Shown here one piece after another: positions 33,171 through 41,946 of a DNA stretch of 58,143 nucleotides. The notes below the pieces were generated by a model, which saw only the letters and a program-made list of their open reading frames with translations, did no database searches and was not told where the DNA came from. The translations under genes and the position numbers were made by a program. Each line of letters starts with the position of its first letter. Positions within the stretch are counted from its first letter, which is position 1. Origin of the DNA: Bacteriovoracaceae bacterium (GTDB lineage Bacteria > Bdellovibrionota > Bacteriovoracia > Bacteriovoracales > Bacteriovoracaceae); contig CANCFT010000020.1 in assembly GCA_947377285.1 (NCBI GenBank), forward strand, positions 1 to 58,143. Reading direction: 5' to 3'.

Positions 33171-34021
33171 TACATATGCTGATAGATTAATTTTCCATTG
33201 ATATAATGCTTACAGAGCCCACTAGCTTCTAATTCCACCACCCCTTGAACTTTTGTTCCTTCAGGCATTGAAATAGCATTTTTAATACTTGTCTTATTAC
33301 TTGTGAGAGCAGAAATACCATAATTCGAATTATTTAAATAAAGTGCTCGGATCTTATTCGTGTCGAATGTTTTAAGAGTTCTTTGCGTAGAAAAATAATA
33401 AGGTGCCATGATTGAATTATAATTGTTTTCGTGACAAAGACCTAAAAAATGTCCCATTTCATGTAAGACAACAGTAGGTACATCATAATCGACAAATGAA
33501 TTTCCATTAAAGCTAAAATCCGCACCAAAATCTCGATAATTTAAAATAATATCGGCATGGGTGAGATCGATATATGAACCCAAGCTAGAGTCAGATCTTA
33601 GAACACCATAAAATTGGGTAATAGCAAGTGCACTTGAGCTCACATTACTAAACCAAGAATGTGATTTGTAAATTCCTAATTCATTGTCTTGAAAACTATT
33701 AAGAGCAGCTGGTCCATTGCTCGAGGCAGCTGCAAATGGAAGTTGGAAGAGGGTTGTATTAGGTGCTACGGCGGTATTCCAAACTTTAGCAACTTGTTCT
33801 AGTGGGTTTAAACCTGCAACGAGATCCGCATTGGTAAATTCAGAAAGTAATTCTGGCGAAATTTTTAGATTAAGCGGTAAAGCGGACGAGTTCCATTTTC
33901 CAATAGTACAAGATCCAGCTTGAAAATTGGGAGTAGAATTAGTGGCATTTGAACCAGAGACTTGCTGCTTACAAGAGGTAAGAAGGAGAATGAATAAGCA
34001 AATATTAGGCAGAGTCTTCAT
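33170..34021 (-). CDS. matrixin-like (M10A) zinc metalloprotease lipoprotein
   Basis: The 283-residue product has a lipobox LLTSC (Cys17). The zinc site is the full metzincin motif HEMGHFLGLCH (187-197, Glu188 catalytic), followed by SIMAPYY (203-209) whose methionine is the Met-turn. This matches matrixins. The preceding strand includes DIILNYRDFGADF. It should be anchored by lipid in the inner or outer membrane and cleave extracytoplasmic or prey-derived proteins; the target is unknown. It is a single gene after the ribosomal operon, convergent with it. Confidence 0.88.
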   Translation of the reverse strand: MKTLPNICLFILLLTSCKQQVSGSNATNSTPNFQAGSCTIGKWNSSALPLNLKISPELLSEFTNADLVAGLNPLEQVAKVWNTAVAPNTTLFQLPFAAASSNGPAALNSFQDNELGIYKSHSWFSNVSSSALAITQFYGVLRSDSSLGSYIDLTHADIILNYRDFGADFSFNGNSFVDYDVPTVVLHEMGHFLGLCHENNYNSIMAPYYFSTQRTLKTFDTNKIRALYLNNSNYGISALTSNKTSIKNAISMPEGTKVQGVVELEASGLCKHYINGKLIYQHM

Positions 34022-34112
34022 GACTTATATTGTCGGACTAAAATGCATGAAAACTTAATTTATTAGAGGCAAGAATGCTGGGAAAAACGAACGTCCTTCC
34101 CAACTTCTTTAA

Positions 34113-34760
34113 TTACTGATTGTTAGCTTTCTTGTGGTCAGCGAGAAATACTTCTAAACCTTTATCAGTTAGTGGGTGTTTATATAGTGCTTTGACTACA
34201 CTTAGAGGCATTGTCCCTACATCTGCACCTAAAAGGGCAGCTTCTCTCACATGTGCCGGATGGCGGATAGAAGCAGCTAAGATCTTAGTGGCAAATCCAT
34301 AATTGTCATAGAGAGATCTAATTTCTGCAATGAGGTCATTTCCATTTTGGCCAATATCATCAAGCCGTCCAATAAAGGGAGAAATATAAGTTGCGTGGGC
34401 CTTAGCGGCCAATAAGGCCTGGTTCACAGAAAAACAAAGAGTGACATTGGTTTTTATTTTTTTTGCACTAAAGTGTTTACAGGCCGCTATTCCTGCTTCA
34501 GTCAGTGGCAATTTGATAACAACATTTTTGTGAATTTTGGCGAGCTCTTCACCTTCTTTAATCATTCCAGCAAGATCTGTAGCAATAACTTCTGCAGAAA
34601 TAGGTCCATCAATGATGTCACATATTTCCTTGATTACATCTTCAAGTTTGCGTCCAGTCTTAGCAATGAGAGATGGATTAGTAGTCACTCCATCTATAAT
34701 ACCCAACTGAACAGCTTCTTTAATTTCAGAAATAATCCCAGTATCTAGAAAAAATTCCAT
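34113..34760 (-). CDS. transaldolase, TalC/fructose-6-phosphate aldolase-like
   Basis: The 215-residue protein matches the short TalC/Fsa type, which catalyses transfer of dihydroxyacetone in the pentose phosphate pathway or cleaves fructose 6-phosphate. Signatures are [29 protein letters not shown] and the Schiff-base lysine in [12 protein letters not shown] (Lys83), then AKATY-like and [13 protein letters not shown]. Whether it is a transaldolase or an aldolase cannot be settled by eye. A GGGG site precedes the ATG. Confidence 0.92.
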   Translation of the reverse strand: MEFFLDTGIISEIKEAVQLGIIDGVTTNPSLIAKTGRKLEDVIKEICDIIDGPISAEVIATDLAGMIKEGEELAKIHKNVVIKLPLTEAGIAACKHFSAKKIKTNVTLCFSVNQALLAAKAHATYISPFIGRLDDIGQNGNDLIAEIRSLYDNYGFATKILAASIRHPAHVREAALLGADVGTMPLSVVKALYKHPLTDKGLEVFLADHKKANNQ

Positions 34761-34872
34761 TTTGTTACCCCTTTCCTAGTCGTTTTTACAAAAATTGAAC
34801 ACCTCAAAGGTACAAGCTCAGCTCTTTTTCATCAAGTTTTTCCTACTCTTTTAGTTAGAGCAAAATCTAAGT

Positions 34873-34878
34873 TATACT
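34873..34878 (+). promoter_or_regulatory. -10 box very close to start codon at 34888
   Basis: TATACT ends only 9 bases before the ATG at 34888, and no ribosome site precedes that ATG. If it is used, transcription would begin within two or three bases of the start codon and give a leaderless messenger. No good -35 hexamer was found, so this is tentative. Confidence 0.35.
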
Positions 34879-34887
34879 ATTTATAAG

Positions 34888-35742
34888 ATGAAATACAAAA
34901 TCTGGGGCCATACCCAAAAAATTCTATTCTTTTTAGTTTTTGCCACAAGCTTTCAGGGTTTTGCTCAAGAATTAATACAAAAACCAATTGAAACATTAAA
35001 AATTGATGCAGATTCTTTTTATGACACTCAGTTTGATTATTCTAAATTTTCTGGACGTGTCACAGATCGTGATGCAACGTCTTCTATTGTGAAAGTTTCA
35101 AGTGAAAACAAAAATGTTAAATTCTTTAGAGCAGGTGATTTGATTGAATTTAAAATTCAAAATAGTAAAAGTAGCGATTTATGCTCAGGCTTCGTGAGAA
35201 GTATAGAAGATAATTATTTTGTGATGTATGTAAAAGATTTATTTCCTTGTTTTCCCAAAGAAGAATATTTTAGACGCGGAACGGCTTTAATAATGCAATC
35301 AGATAAACTTGCAACTCGAGTAAGAGAAGCTTCAGTTTACCGGGCCACATTACTCAATAAGAAAAAAGATTTTATGTCTCAATTGAACGGTCTAAACCAA
35401 GCAGTGTGGAATTTCGAAGAAAGAAAAATTCAAGTGGCCGCTGAGTTTGATCAGAAAATGGTAGAAATTGAAAAGCAAAAAACAAAGGCCTTAGACCAAA
35501 TATTATCTGAAAAAAATGACCAAGTCAGATTGCAAAGAGAACTTGCTTATCGCTTAGATAATATTGATAAGGAAGTTGCATTCTATCGAATTGATAAAGA
35601 AGAATTTCTCTTTGATCGCTGGCATAAAGATCATGATTTAGGCTACCCAGTTTATGACAGACCGGAGCCCTTAAGAGATCGCCAGCCATTTAGTGAAAGC
35701 ACCATTGAATACAATGATGCCCAACCAACGAGAAAACATTAA
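34888..35742 (+). CDS. secreted coiled-coil protein, unknown
   Basis: The 284-residue product has a signal peptide (after a KYKIWGHTQK basic start, ILFFLVFATSFQGFA, cleavage near residue 26). Residues about 52-120 look like a beta domain (FSGRVTDRDATSSIVKVSS, FFRAGDLIEFKI), and about 145-225 a long coiled coil. The C-terminal is acidic and proline rich. No family was recognised. Its stop shares TTAA with the convergent recombinase-like gene. Confidence 0.6.
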   Translation: MKYKIWGHTQKILFFLVFATSFQGFAQELIQKPIETLKIDADSFYDTQFDYSKFSGRVTDRDATSSIVKVSSENKNVKFFRAGDLIEFKIQNSKSSDLCSGFVRSIEDNYFVMYVKDLFPCFPKEEYFRRGTALIMQSDKLATRVREASVYRATLLNKKKDFMSQLNGLNQAVWNFEERKIQVAAEFDQKMVEIEKQKTKALDQILSEKNDQVRLQRELAYRLDNIDKEVAFYRIDKEEFLFDRWHKDHDLGYPVYDRPEPLRDRQPFSESTIEYNDAQPTRKH

Positions 35743-36761
35743 TGCTTTCTATAATTTACAAAAATGTCTTCTAAAATATCTTCATTATAAAGAAAATTCG
35801 CTGCATGTTCTAAGTATAATTTAAAATCATACGATGGTGCTAAACCAAGCCATTCTTTAATAAGAGTGACATTTTTTTGCTGCTGAATCCATTTAAAGAT
35901 ACAAGCCTGACGAAGAGACTTCGGAGTCAGGGTGATCATTAATTTATTGCGGTAATCTTCAAAAATAATCTCAATTCCTCTTGCAGATAAACTTCCTGAG
36001 ATAATTCTATATGGGTTAGCATAAAAAAGAAGATTATCGAAACTGATCTGAGACTTATTCTTCATTTCTTCAAGTATGATTAAATAATCTGCATAAACTT
36101 TTTCAAAAATTTTAGGTAACTCAACTGTATAGGCGTCTCTTTTTGGGTGATGAATGAGTACTCTTGGAGCGTCCCCGTTAGTAGAAATAGTCACGTCACT
36201 TATTGAAAGATCTGATAAGTCTGAAACTTTTAAACCTGCACCAAAAATTAGTAAAAATAAAATTTGGTTTCTTTTACTCAATAATTCTTGAATTTTATCT
36301 TGTGAATGAGATTCTTCAACTAAAAATGTCCAAAGAGTTTTAACATCGATAAATGGAGTTGGTCTTGGAATGTCTAAAAATTTTGGAGATGTCGGAAGTT
36401 TTCTAACAGGATTGCTAGAAACGAGTCCTTTATTTAAGAGAAAATCAAAAAAGATTCTTAGTGCTTGAACTCTTCTTCGGCGAGAGTTATCCGACGAGTA
36501 TTTTTTTTCTAGATAAAGGCCATAGTTAGAAACTAGTGCCTGGTCAAAATTGCGTACTTCCGTTGAAGCGTATTCGCTATTGAGATAGTAATTAAAACAA
36601 TCCAAATCAGTCTTATAGTTCTTAAGGGTATTCTGGCTTTTTCCCTGATTTCTTAAATTTGCATAAAACTCTTGTTCAAGGGCGAAGAGTTCTGGAGTCG
36701 GGGAAGAGTTTCTAATTTCTGGAGAGACTGCTGAAGTGGGGGTTTGTGTGTTTGTATCCAT
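35739..36761 (-). CDS. tyrosine-recombinase-family protein with degenerate active site
   Basis: The 340 residues show the Xer-like layout: an N-terminal core-binding domain (about 25-115, NTLKNYKTDLDCFNYYL, LRIFFDFLLNKGLVSSNPV) and a C-terminal catalytic domain. Only some catalytic residues remain. The first Arg (normally TG-R) is Lys178 in GAGLKVSDL; the His of H-x-x-R is Lys281 in PKSLRQ, with Arg284 kept; the later His is Leu307 in LGLAPSYDF; the tyrosine is kept as Tyr316. So the family fold is likely but cleavage activity is doubtful. It could be a domesticated DNA-binding relative. It does not lie near repeats or att-like sites. Confidence 0.8.
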   Translation of the reverse strand: MDTNTQTPTSAVSPEIRNSSPTPELFALEQEFYANLRNQGKSQNTLKNYKTDLDCFNYYLNSEYASTEVRNFDQALVSNYGLYLEKKYSSDNSRRRRVQALRIFFDFLLNKGLVSSNPVRKLPTSPKFLDIPRPTPFIDVKTLWTFLVEESHSQDKIQELLSKRNQILFLLIFGAGLKVSDLSDLSISDVTISTNGDAPRVLIHHPKRDAYTVELPKIFEKVYADYLIILEEMKNKSQISFDNLLFYANPYRIISGSLSARGIEIIFEDYRNKLMITLTPKSLRQACIFKWIQQQKNVTLIKEWLGLAPSYDFKLYLEHAANFLYNEDILEDIFVNYRKH

Positions 36762-36932
36762 ATTGTTCTTTTATTCTCTCTTTTTTAGGATGACCTCTAT
36801 CTGGGGCAAGATAGGACCTTCCAATGTGTGTGTTGTGGAGAAGACTAATTTCAAAGCTTTAGGTGGTGGATAGTATCTTACTTGGGTAAAATGTACAACT
36901 TAAAAAGTCCATCTTGATTAGCTTTAAGAGGA

Positions 36933-37832
36933 GTGTTAATAACCAGGTGTTATAACAATTTAATAATACGAGCTGGCGAGATGCAAGAGACGACCTTTAA
37001 TTCACCATATCAAGCAAATGGAGTTGCAATTAATGCAAGTATTCATCAATGGCTTGGCGTGATTTATTCAGAAGCATTGCAAAAAGAGAATCTACTTTCC
37101 GTTGCAACATTTGCTCAATTTAGTTCTATTATTAATCTTCAAAAATCAATTCAATACTCTTTTATTAAGAATGAATTATTAATCCAGGCCTTGACTCAAT
37201 CAACTTTTTGTTATGAGTTTAACCAATTAAATTTAACGCCAATTTTTTCTAATGAGCGCTTGGAGTTTTTAGGGGACTCATTAGTCAATCTCATTATGGC
37301 CAAAATTCTTTTTAAAAAATTTCCGAAATCTCCCGAGGGAGAACTATCTAAGCTGCGCGGGGCTTTAGTGAATGAAAATTCATTAGCGAGTCTAGCAGAG
37401 GTTCTATCGTTAGATGAAAATATTTTTTTGGGAAAAGGGGAATATAAAAATGCTGGTAATAAAAAAGAGTCATTATTAGCAGATGCTTTTGAAGCCCTAT
37501 GTGCTGCAATTTATTTAGATAGCAATGAAAGTTTAGAAACCTTAGAAAAAACTCTACTTGTTATTATTAATAAATTTGAAATTGTTTCAGGAAAACCTTT
37601 TTTTTCTCTCAATCATTTAGAATCGTTTGATAGCAAAAGTCAGTTGCAAGAACTAACGGTAGCACTTTTTCAAATGAGACCAGAATATAAGTCTCAAGTG
37701 TCAAATGTAGGTGAATTTCTAGTAGAACTTTGGATTGGAGAAAGAAAATTAGCGGAAGGATTTGGTCCTTCCAAGAAAAAATTAGAAAAAGAATTAGCAC
37801 GAGTCGTGCTAGATGAAAAAAGATATCTGTAA
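36933..37832 (+). CDS. rnc: ribonuclease III
   Basis: RNase III cuts double-stranded RNA in rRNA maturation and regulation. The catalytic core has NERLEFLGDSLVNLIM (107-122), EGELSKLRGALVNENSLA and ADAFEALCAAIYLD; a double-stranded-RNA-binding domain follows (about 230-295, KSQLQELTVALFQ). The core is preceded by about 70 residues not usually present. The start is uncertain: GTG at 36933 (with AAGAGGA immediately before) or ATG at 36981. It heads the rnc-era-der order; era begins 28 bases later. Confidence 0.93.
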   Translation: MLITRCYNNLIIRAGEMQETTFNSPYQANGVAINASIHQWLGVIYSEALQKENLLSVATFAQFSSIINLQKSIQYSFIKNELLIQALTQSTFCYEFNQLNLTPIFSNERLEFLGDSLVNLIMAKILFKKFPKSPEGELSKLRGALVNENSLASLAEVLSLDENIFLGKGEYKNAGNKKESLLADAFEALCAAIYLDSNESLETLEKTLLVIINKFEIVSGKPFFSLNHLESFDSKSQLQELTVALFQMRPEYKSQVSNVGEFLVELWIGERKLAEGFGPSKKKLEKELARVVLDEKRYL

Positions 37833-37859
37833 ACGGTATTAAACAGCAAGGAGACGAGA

Positions 37860-38831
37860 ATGTTACTAGAAGATCAGCACCCGCACAACAAAGCGATCAT
37901 GGTGGCCGTATTAGGTGCCCCAAACGTAGGAAAAAGTTCACTGATAAATGTTCTTTTGGGAACAGACCTTTCAGTTGTGACGAACAAACCACAAACAACG
38001 AGAAATAAATTTCATTGCGTTTTAACAGTCGACCGAACAGAAGTCGTCATGGTTGATACCCCAGGTTTACATAAATCGAATCAAGAATTTAATAAAAGAC
38101 TAAATGAACAAGCTCGGGAAGGAGTAGAGGGGGCCGATCTCAATTTATTATTAATTGATATCAGTCGAGGAATCCTTGAGCAATTTAGCGAGTTCAAAGA
38201 AAATATTGAACAAGATTTGGGACCAACTTGGGCCGTCTTTACAAAATCTGACAAAGTTGAAAATTCAGAAAATCTTCCTTTAAAAGAAGTCATGGAGCAA
38301 GCGCGTGCCATCCTTCCTAGTTTAGAAAAGTATTTTCTTATTTCAAATATTGAAGGGACAAATATTCATGAATTAACTGGTGCTATTTGCGACCGAGCAC
38401 AACCAGGACCTCATCTTTATCCAAATGGAGATATCTCAAATAAAAATCAGAGATTTTTTGTAACTGAATATATTCGCGAACAAGCATTCGAGCTTTTAAA
38501 AGACGAAGTTCCTTATGAAGTGGCCGTGATTATTGACGAGTATAAAGAAGTCAAAGGGAAAGTTGATTTAGACAGTATCGAATCACATATTTCAGCTTCT
38601 ATTTTAGTTAATAGACCAAGCCAGCGTGCCATCGTTATTGGGTCAAGTGGATCAATGATTAAAGAAATTGGGATTCGCTCGAGAAAGAAAATTGAAATAA
38701 TGACGGGGGGCCCAGTTCATTTAAACCTTCACGTAAAAGTCTCACCAAAATGGTTTAAGAATAATTTTGTTCTTGAAGAAATTGGATTACCAAGAGCAAA
38801 AGATTCTGCTCGTGTTTGGCGAAAAAAATAA
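37860..38831 (+). CDS. era: GTPase Era
   Basis: Era is a GTPase with a KH domain that binds the 3' end of 16S rRNA during small-subunit assembly. Motifs: G1 GAPNVGKS (19-26), G3 DTPG (66-69), G4 TKSD (128-131, usually NKxD), and the C-terminal KH region with IVIGSSGSMIKEIG. Length 323 is near the norm (about 300). The ATG has an AAGGAG site. It is 15 bases ahead of der. Confidence 0.96.
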   Translation: MLLEDQHPHNKAIMVAVLGAPNVGKSSLINVLLGTDLSVVTNKPQTTRNKFHCVLTVDRTEVVMVDTPGLHKSNQEFNKRLNEQAREGVEGADLNLLLIDISRGILEQFSEFKENIEQDLGPTWAVFTKSDKVENSENLPLKEVMEQARAILPSLEKYFLISNIEGTNIHELTGAICDRAQPGPHLYPNGDISNKNQRFFVTEYIREQAFELLKDEVPYEVAVIIDEYKEVKGKVDLDSIESHISASILVNRPSQRAIVIGSSGSMIKEIGIRSRKKIEIMTGGPVHLNLHVKVSPKWFKNNFVLEEIGLPRAKDSARVWRKK

Positions 38832-38846
38832 TAAGGAAAGCAATTT

Positions 38847-40799
38847 ATGGAAAATAATAATTCAAATTTAACCCCACAGAACACCTACCGCCGTTCAATG
38901 GTTATCTCGCTTATAGGGAGACCAAATGTCGGAAAGAGTTCAATATTTAACCGACTCATGAGAAAAGCTCACAAGGCCATTACTCATGATAAACCAGGCG
39001 TCACTCGCGATCGCCATTATGGAATTGCCTCTTTTGAAGAGCTAGCTCATCAAAAAAAGGGAGAAGCTATCTTTGTTGATACAGGTGGATTTTACCCGAC
39101 AAAAATTGAAGAAAATGTACCGAAGCAACGCGATCAAATCATGAATAAATTTTTTAATATCATGACTGATCAAGCAAAAACGGCAATCCGCGAAAGTGAT
39201 CTCATTTTATTTGTTGTTGATTCAAGAGAAGGTGTACTTCCTTATGACCAAATGATTGCAGACTATATTCGCAAAGAAAAAAAGCCATTTTGGGTTTTAG
39301 TTAATAAATACGATACAGAAAAACAAGAAGGCGAAGAGTTTGAATTCTATCAACTAGGAGTTGGAGAAGAAGAGCTTTATAAAGTCTCAGCAGAACATGG
39401 CCTTGGTTTACTTGATTTAAAAACTGACCTTCATAAAGAAATTTTGAAATTTGAAAATCTTCAAATTCAAGAAATGTCTGCACTTCAAAAAGGAGTGACT
39501 CCGAGAGAAAAAGTTGTTGGACGATTGTCTTTAATAGGTGCTCCCAATGCTGGTAAATCGACTTTACTAAACCTACTCTTGGGTTCTCAGCGGGCCCTCG
39601 TTAGTGATATTCCCGGAACAACGGTAGATCCAATTGAAGGATTCTTTGATTTATTCTTTGGAAAAAGTGCTTATGAATTGGATGAAGAAATAATATTTGC
39701 CAAAAATGATACTTTATTGTTTCAGCAATATGAGGAATTCCGCGCTAATAATCCAGAAGTCTATAATTCATTAACTTATAGTTATAACCTTGAAGAAGAG
39801 GGAACTCGTGGTGTTCCTGTTTATGACGAAGAAGATTATGTCAGTAGTGAAACTCCTCTCTATGTTGCAGATTCAGGAGACGAAGAAGTTGAAGAAATTG
39901 ATTTAGATAAGGTCCTCTCTGATGATGAGCTCGCAAAATATGATAATGAAGTTTATGAAAATATCTTTGCTGATGAAGATCTTGATAATAATGCTGATTT
40001 TTTAGACGAAGATGAAACATCGGATGATTTCTTGGCCGAACTTGAAACGGCCGAAAGTGACAAGCTAGTCTCTAATGAAAATGTTGGTTCTCAATGGAGA
40101 TCCCTTCATATCGTAGATACGGCCGGTATTCGCCGTCAGAAATCAGTTGATGGATTTATTGAACAACAGTCGGTTTACCGGTCATTACGTTGTATTACTG
40201 AAAGTGATATCGTTATTTTTATGATAGATGCCACAATCGGTATTAGTCATCAAGACCGGCGCTTACTAGATATCGCCCTTGAAAAAGGGAAGTCGGTAAT
40301 TGTGTGTCTAAACAAGATCGATCTTCTAAAAGAGTCTCTTCCTGATGAAAAGGCTAAAAAAGAATGGATCAAAGATTTACGAGATACCGTTCCTTGGCTT
40401 TATTATTGTGACCTTATTCCAATTTCTGCAAAATACGCAAAACATATTGGAAGTTTAAAAGAAGTAATTAAGAAAACAATACTTATCAGAAACCGTAGTA
40501 TTGGAACGGGAATTTTAAATCGTTACGTTTATCAGCTAATTGAAAGTCATCCTGTGGCCATTAAAAAAGCTGGTGGAAAACGTTTTAAAGTAAAATATGC
40601 TTCGATGTTAAAATCGAATCCTCCTACTTTTTTACTATTTACCAATCTCTCAAAAGGGATTCCTGATAATTATACAAGTTTTCTAAAAAATGGACTCCGA
40701 AAAGAATTTGATTTAAGCAATACACCGATTCACTTAATTTTTAGAACTGGTGAAGATTTATCAAAAAGACTTGGTAAACGGATGAAAGAAATTACCTAA
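38847..40799 (+). CDS. der: GTPase Der (EngA) with large acidic insertion
   Basis: Der has two tandem GTPase domains and a KH-like C-terminal domain and assists 50S assembly. Domain 1: GRPNVGKSS (24-32), DTGGF (78-82). Domain 2: GAPNAGKST (231-239), switch-I GTT (257-259), DTAG (424-427) and NKID. Typical Der is 440-490 residues; this is 650. The extra length is almost all between GTT and DTAG, normally about 20 residues apart and here 165, and is filled with Asp/Glu/Tyr-rich sequence (about 275-415). Reading frame is intact throughout. The C-terminal KH-like domain is normal. Confidence 0.95.
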   Translation: MENNNSNLTPQNTYRRSMVISLIGRPNVGKSSIFNRLMRKAHKAITHDKPGVTRDRHYGIASFEELAHQKKGEAIFVDTGGFYPTKIEENVPKQRDQIMNKFFNIMTDQAKTAIRESDLILFVVDSREGVLPYDQMIADYIRKEKKPFWVLVNKYDTEKQEGEEFEFYQLGVGEEELYKVSAEHGLGLLDLKTDLHKEILKFENLQIQEMSALQKGVTPREKVVGRLSLIGAPNAGKSTLLNLLLGSQRALVSDIPGTTVDPIEGFFDLFFGKSAYELDEEIIFAKNDTLLFQQYEEFRANNPEVYNSLTYSYNLEEEGTRGVPVYDEEDYVSSETPLYVADSGDEEVEEIDLDKVLSDDELAKYDNEVYENIFADEDLDNNADFLDEDETSDDFLAELETAESDKLVSNENVGSQWRSLHIVDTAGIRRQKSVDGFIEQQSVYRSLRCITESDIVIFMIDATIGISHQDRRLLDIALEKGKSVIVCLNKIDLLKESLPDEKAKKEWIKDLRDTVPWLYYCDLIPISAKYAKHIGSLKEVIKKTILIRNRSIGTGILNRYVYQLIESHPVAIKKAGGKRFKVKYASMLKSNPPTFLLFTNLSKGIPDNYTSFLKNGLRKEFDLSNTPIHLIFRTGEDLSKRLGKRMKEIT

Positions 40800-40807
40800 G
40801 AAAATAC

Positions 40808-41119
40808 CTATGAAATGACGACTTGATTAGAAATAATTCCCAGCTTAATATGTTGGGAATTATTTCTTTGGAGTTTGAGGTTTCGCAACGACAGCACTAG
40901 CTTTTTTTCTTTTTGCTCTGATGGACTTGATCCTTTTTTAGAAATACTCCCATCTGTTATATTCCAATTATCAAGTTCACCATTTTTATAGAGTCCACCG
41001 GTTAAAAGAAGTGATTTTCCATGGCAATAAAAATGAACTTGAGTTGTATCAACTCCATGTCGAACGAGTACGCGACAGACTTCTTTAATTGCTTCAAGTT
41101 TAGATAAATTTGATGACAC
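40808..41119 (-). CDS. hypothetical protein
   Basis: This is a 103-residue basic protein (MSSNLSKLEAIKEVCRVLV, then VHFYCHGKSLLLTGGLYK) without signal peptide, beginning like a small helical-plus-beta domain. The middle HFYCHGKSLLLTGGLY recalls BON-type folds only vaguely, and no family is claimed. It lies tail-to-tail with der, 8 bases away. Its last codons contain the inverted repeat at 40829-40867. Confidence 0.5.
   Translation of the reverse strand: MSSNLSKLEAIKEVCRVLVRHGVDTTQVHFYCHGKSLLLTGGLYKNGELDNWNITDGSISKKGSSPSEQKEKKLVLSLRNLKLQRNNSQHIKLGIISNQVVIS
40829..40867 (+). terminator. 14-base perfect hairpin inside convergent gene, possible der terminator
   Basis: AGAAATAATTCCCA and TGGGAATTATTTCT are perfect complements around an 11-base loop, 30 bases after the der stop. 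The right arm ends in a T-rich stretch (TTATTTCTTT) on the plus strand. It lies within the last 20 codons of the convergent gene at 40808-41119, so it has both coding and, by inference, terminator roles for rnc-era-der. Confidence 0.5.
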
Positions 41120-41136
41120 CAGTACACCTTAAGTTT

Positions 41137-41946
41137 TTACCAATTAAATACATAACTCACCATTGTACTATAAGCGTTTCCACCTAAATTTTCAAAACCA
41201 TATCCACCTGCATTGACAGGGGCAAACTTTTGGGTGTTTTTGTCTGGAAAATTTACTGTATGAATTAGAAACTCTAATCCAACGTATGATTCCTTTAATT
41301 CTATTGGAAATTCTAAACCAAAACCTCCTCCAAAACCCAAACCGCCACCAATATCTTTTGGCAATTCAGTTTGGTCTATATAGCGATTGGTTTGGTACCA
41401 ATACTCTAAGCGGCCAATCAAGTAGGGATTCGAATAAGTTATAGCAGTACCGAGATTTGCTGTTTCTATGTAATAGCGGTAACCCATAAAAACTCTCAGC
41501 ATACTAACTTCTACTAAGCCTGGGGCACTTGAGTTGGGAAAAGCTTTAACTGGGTCTTTGAGAAACATAGAGTGTTTTGAAAATTCGACTCCCAAAGTAA
41601 GGGCCGTCAGGAAATCTTTAAAAAATGTAAAACTAATTCCAAATGAAGGAGGTGAATTTTCATAGGCCAATCCTCGGTTTCCATCAAAAGTTGTTAATCC
41701 AAGTGAAGCATTGAAAGAGAAAAACCGTCCATACCGATAAAAGCGTTCATCTTCGACAACTTTGGCATTTTCAACATCTTCACTGAAATCTGTAAAAATA
41801 TCTCCACCTAAGTTTAGATCGTCGTCATCGGCCGCAAAAATATCATTGGCCGAATCTTGGGCATAAGCTTTTGGAAGAGTCCCTAGGTTGAGTCCACCAA
41901 TGACCAAAAAAATAAGTATTAAATAAAATTTCATAGTTTTTTTCAT
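41137..41946 (-). CDS. outer-membrane beta-barrel protein, unknown
   Basis: The 269-residue product has a signal peptide ending AYA at about residue 29. The mature protein begins with an acidic stretch (DSANDIFAADDDDLN), then amphipathic strands rich in Gly/Tyr/Phe, ending in the aromatic VFNW typical of barrels inserted by BAM. No specific family. Its start overlaps the stop of the gene at 41943 by 4 bases, so both outer-membrane proteins are co-translated. Confidence 0.65.
   Translation of the reverse strand: MKKTMKFYLILIFLVIGGLNLGTLPKAYAQDSANDIFAADDDDLNLGGDIFTDFSEDVENAKVVEDERFYRYGRFFSFNASLGLTTFDGNRGLAYENSPPSFGISFTFFKDFLTALTLGVEFSKHSMFLKDPVKAFPNSSAPGLVEVSMLRVFMGYRYYIETANLGTAITYSNPYLIGRLEYWYQTNRYIDQTELPKDIGGGLGFGGGFGLEFPIELKESYVGLEFLIHTVNFPDKNTQKFAPVNAGGYGFENLGGNAYSTMVSYVFNW

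Noticed and set aside
34073..34105. Hairpin TGGGAA/TTCCCA after the transaldolase gene as a terminator
   Set aside because: The stem is only 6 bases with a long loop and no T-run follows on the minus strand.
35739..36761. Recombinase-like gene as sign of an integrated element
   Set aside because: No flanking repeats, tRNA or other mobile genes; the active site is degenerate, and neighbours are ordinary chromosomal genes.
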